From Hamadaea sp. (GTDB taxonomy: Bacteria > Actinomycetota > Actinomycetes > Mycobacteriales > Micromonosporaceae), in NCBI RefSeq assembly GCF_013362815.1, contig NZ_JABFVK010000048.1:1-64000 (forward strand): 64,000 nucleotides of DNA, written 5' to 3'. Every line of letters begins with the position of its first letter. The first letter of the stretch is position 1. Of this stretch, positions 62,341 through 64,000 are shown one piece after another. Below the pieces are notes generated by a model. That model ran no database searches. It worked only from the letters and a program-made list of their open reading frames with translations, and was not told the DNA's origin. A program made the position numbers and the translations under genes.

Positions 62341-63350
62341 CGACCACCCAGAAGATGCTGCTCGACCCGGGTCTGGACCTGACCCTCCGGCCGATGCGGT
62401 ACCCGGACTTCTACGAGCGCTACCGGGCGGCCATCCGCAACACCTGGACGGTTGAGGAAGTCGACCTGGGCTCCGATCTGCCGGACCTGGAGACCTTCTC
62501 GCCGGAGGAGCGGCACCTGATCAACCGCCTGGTGGCGTTCTTCGCCACCGGGGACACGATCGTCGCGAACAACCTGGTGCTCAACCTCTACCAGCACATC
62601 AACGCGCCGGAGGCCCGGCTCTACCTGTCCCGGCAACTGTTCGAGGAAGCCGTGCACGTCCAGTTCTATCTGACGCTGCTCGACACCTACCTCCCCGACG
62701 AGGCCGAACGGGTCAAGGCGTTCGCGGCCGTCGAGAACATCCCGTCCATCGCCCGCAAGGCGCAGTTCTGCTTCACCTGGATCGACTCGGTGTTCGACGT
62801 GCAACGGCTGGAGACGGTCGAGGACCGGCGCAAGTTCCTCCTCAACCTGATCTGCTTCGCCGCCTGCATCGAGGGCCTGTTCTTCTACGGCGCGTTCGCG
62901 TACGTGTACTGGCTGCGGTCACGGGGCTTGCTGGACGGGCTGGCCGCCGGGACGAACTGGGTGTTCCGCGACGAGTCGATGCACATGGACTTCGCGTTCG
63001 CCGTCGTCGACACCGTACGCGCGGAGGAGCCGGACCTCTTCGACGAGGAGATGGGCAAGGCGGTCACCCGGATGCTGGAGGACGCCGTCGACGCCGAACT
63101 CCAGTTCGCCGAGGACCTCTGCGGCGCGGGGCTGGCCGGGATGACCACAGCCGACATGCGGGAGTACCTGCAGTATGTGGCGGATCAGCGGCTGGCCCGG
63201 CTCGGGCTGCCGGCCCGGTACGGCTCGCGTAACCCGTTCCCATTCATGGCCCTGCAGGACGTCCAGGAACTCGCCAACTTCTTCGAGCGGCGGGTCACGG
63301 CGTACCAGGTCGCGGTGGAGGGCACGGTCTCGCTGGACGAGGACTTCTAG
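62337..63350 (+). CDS. nrdB: Ribonucleoside-diphosphate reductase beta subunit
   Basis: Radical-generating small subunit, 337 residues. Diiron ligands are visible in FFATGDTIVANN (D), EEAVHVQFY (E, H), ACIEGLFFYG (E) and RDESMHMDF (E, H). The residue four after the first His is Tyr (EAVHVQFY), the position of the radical tyrosine in class Ia/Ib enzymes, rather than the Phe of class Ic. It starts with GTG 62337, coupled to nrdA. Confidence 0.95.
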   Translation: MTTTQKMLLDPGLDLTLRPMRYPDFYERYRAAIRNTWTVEEVDLGSDLPDLETFSPEERHLINRLVAFFATGDTIVANNLVLNLYQHINAPEARLYLSRQLFEEAVHVQFYLTLLDTYLPDEAERVKAFAAVENIPSIARKAQFCFTWIDSVFDVQRLETVEDRRKFLLNLICFAACIEGLFFYGAFAYVYWLRSRGLLDGLAAGTNWVFRDESMHMDFAFAVVDTVRAEEPDLFDEEMGKAVTRMLEDAVDAELQFAEDLCGAGLAGMTTADMREYLQYVADQRLARLGLPARYGSRNPFPFMALQDVQELANFFERRVTAYQVAVEGTVSLDEDF

Positions 63351-63364
63351 ACGATGCATCGAAT

Positions 63365-63402
63365 GGGCGCGGGCCGGGGGTCCTCATTCCCGGCCCGCGC
63401 CC
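63365..63402. terminator. Terminator after nrdAB
   Basis: A perfect 14-bp stem GGGCGCGGGCCGGG and complement with a 10-nt loop lies between nrdB and the convergent M23 gene. Confidence 0.85.
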
Positions 63403-63409
63403 TGCTCAT

Positions 63410-64000
63410 TCAGCAGTGTTCGAAGGCACTGGTGTAGCTGTAGCCGCCCGTGCTGCCACCCCAGCGCACGCAGGTCGGCGCGGTCCGGATCACCGGTCCG
63501 GAGTAGTAGCCGTAGTTCCCCGAGTCCGTCGTCCTCGTCGAGCCCTGCGGCTCCAGGAAGACAGTCGTCGCGGTGGCGGTGCCGACGCTGGTGAACTTGA
63601 GGGTCACCGCACAGTTCTGGCTGGTGGAGCCGTTCCAGAGCAGGTTCACGGTGCCCGCGCTGCCCAGCTTCACCGAGTCGATGTTGTTGAAGCCCGACCC
63701 GCAGACCTCACGGGGGTCGTACGGGGTGGCGCAGTTGTTCGAGGTGACCGAGCCGTGGGTGTACGGGAAGGTCACGCCGTTGAACACGGACTTGATGATG
63801 TGCGACTGCGACCGGTCCGGGTAGCGGACCTCGTAGTGCAGATGCGGGTAGACGTCGTTGGTGGACTTCGTCGTGTCGCCGACGCCGCCGATGACCTGAC
63901 CCCGGAGAACCGCCTGGCCGGCGACGACGGCCATCCGCTCCAGGTGCGCGTAGTACGAGTAGTACCCGCCGCCGTGGTTGATGACGATGAGGTTGCCGTA
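63410..64000 (-). CDS. M23-family peptidase, partial (N-terminus beyond window)
   Basis: 197 codons of a gene that enters from the right edge. The visible part has NHGGGYYSYYAHLERMAV and HLHYEVRYPD, the zinc/catalytic HxH motif of lysostaphin-like (LytM) endopeptidases, then a C-terminal beta-rich tail of about 120 residues with several cysteines that may bind cell wall. It is probably secreted. ATG 63934 is internal, not the start. Confidence 0.85.
   Translation of the reverse strand, partial: YGNLIVINHGGGYYSYYAHLERMAVVAGQAVLRGQVIGGVGDTTKSTNDVYPHLHYEVRYPDRSQSHIIKSVFNGVTFPYTHGSVTSNNCATPYDPREVCGSGFNNIDSVKLGSAGTVNLLWNGSTSQNCAVTLKFTSVGTATATTVFLEPQGSTRTTDSGNYGYYSGPVIRTAPTCVRWGGSTGGYSYTSAFEHC

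Overview
The window is chromosomal DNA from a high-GC actinobacterium. Protein similarity (CofC, GlnA2-type synthetase, LCP protein, DUF397/DUF5753 regulators, SigB/HrdB-like sigma factor), heavy GTG start usage and the very frequent words GTACGC/GCGTAC point to the Micromonosporaceae (Actinoplanes/Micromonospora-like). This placement is inferred by eye; no search was run. The gene order is mostly that of an ordinary core chromosome: no phage, insertion sequence or CRISPR array was seen.

Layout. 0-5.6 kb: D-Ala-D-Ala ligase, a trans-sulfuration enzyme, gpsA-plsC (phospholipid synthesis) and cofC (coenzyme F420). 5.6-9.4 kb: a CHAD protein, a small cold-shock-like protein and polyphosphate kinase, facing a long-tailed HU protein. 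9.6-12.7 kb: leuD-leuC with a divergent IclR-type regulator, then tRNA-Glu and tRNA-Gln. 12.8-22.5 kb: small membrane proteins, a FAH-family hydrolase, a PadR unit, a GlnA2-type synthetase, an antiporter-like protein and NAD synthetase. 22.6-26.6 kb: otsA followed by an unusual otsB-GH15 fusion. 26.6-27.5 kb: an accessory-looking patch with a pair of covarying hairpins, two DnaA-box matches and an Abi-like HEPN gene. 27.5-33.1 kb: a beta-propeller lipoprotein, a polysaccharide deacetylase and cobalamin genes (cysG-like, cobT, cobC). 33.2-43.5 kb: a class A PBP, SURF1, an M20 peptidase, a nucleoside-kinase-like protein, cobQ-cobD and ssb. 43.6-54.5 kb: a hydrolase, tRNA-Arg, an orphan gene of lower GC, cell-wall proteins, a GlxA regulator, an MFS transporter, MerR/YcnI, an atypical kinase opposite OhrR, and an XRE/DUF397 cluster. 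55-64 kb: a SigB-like sigma factor with a perfect SigR-type promoter match, an NlpC/P60 hydrolase behind a c-di-AMP riboswitch, MHYT and HD proteins, nrdAB with two NrdR-like boxes, and a truncated M23 peptidase.

Two regulatory themes recur. About twenty genes have a TANNNT hexamer exactly 6-7 nt before the start codon and usually no Shine-Dalgarno sequence, which is the arrangement expected for leaderless mRNAs. In addition, many gene ends, especially convergent ones, carry long inverted repeats. Some are ordinary GC hairpins with T-rich tails. Others are GATC-containing cruciforms without a T tract, and one such sequence occurs twice in the window. The least ordinary region is 26.60-27.53 kb.
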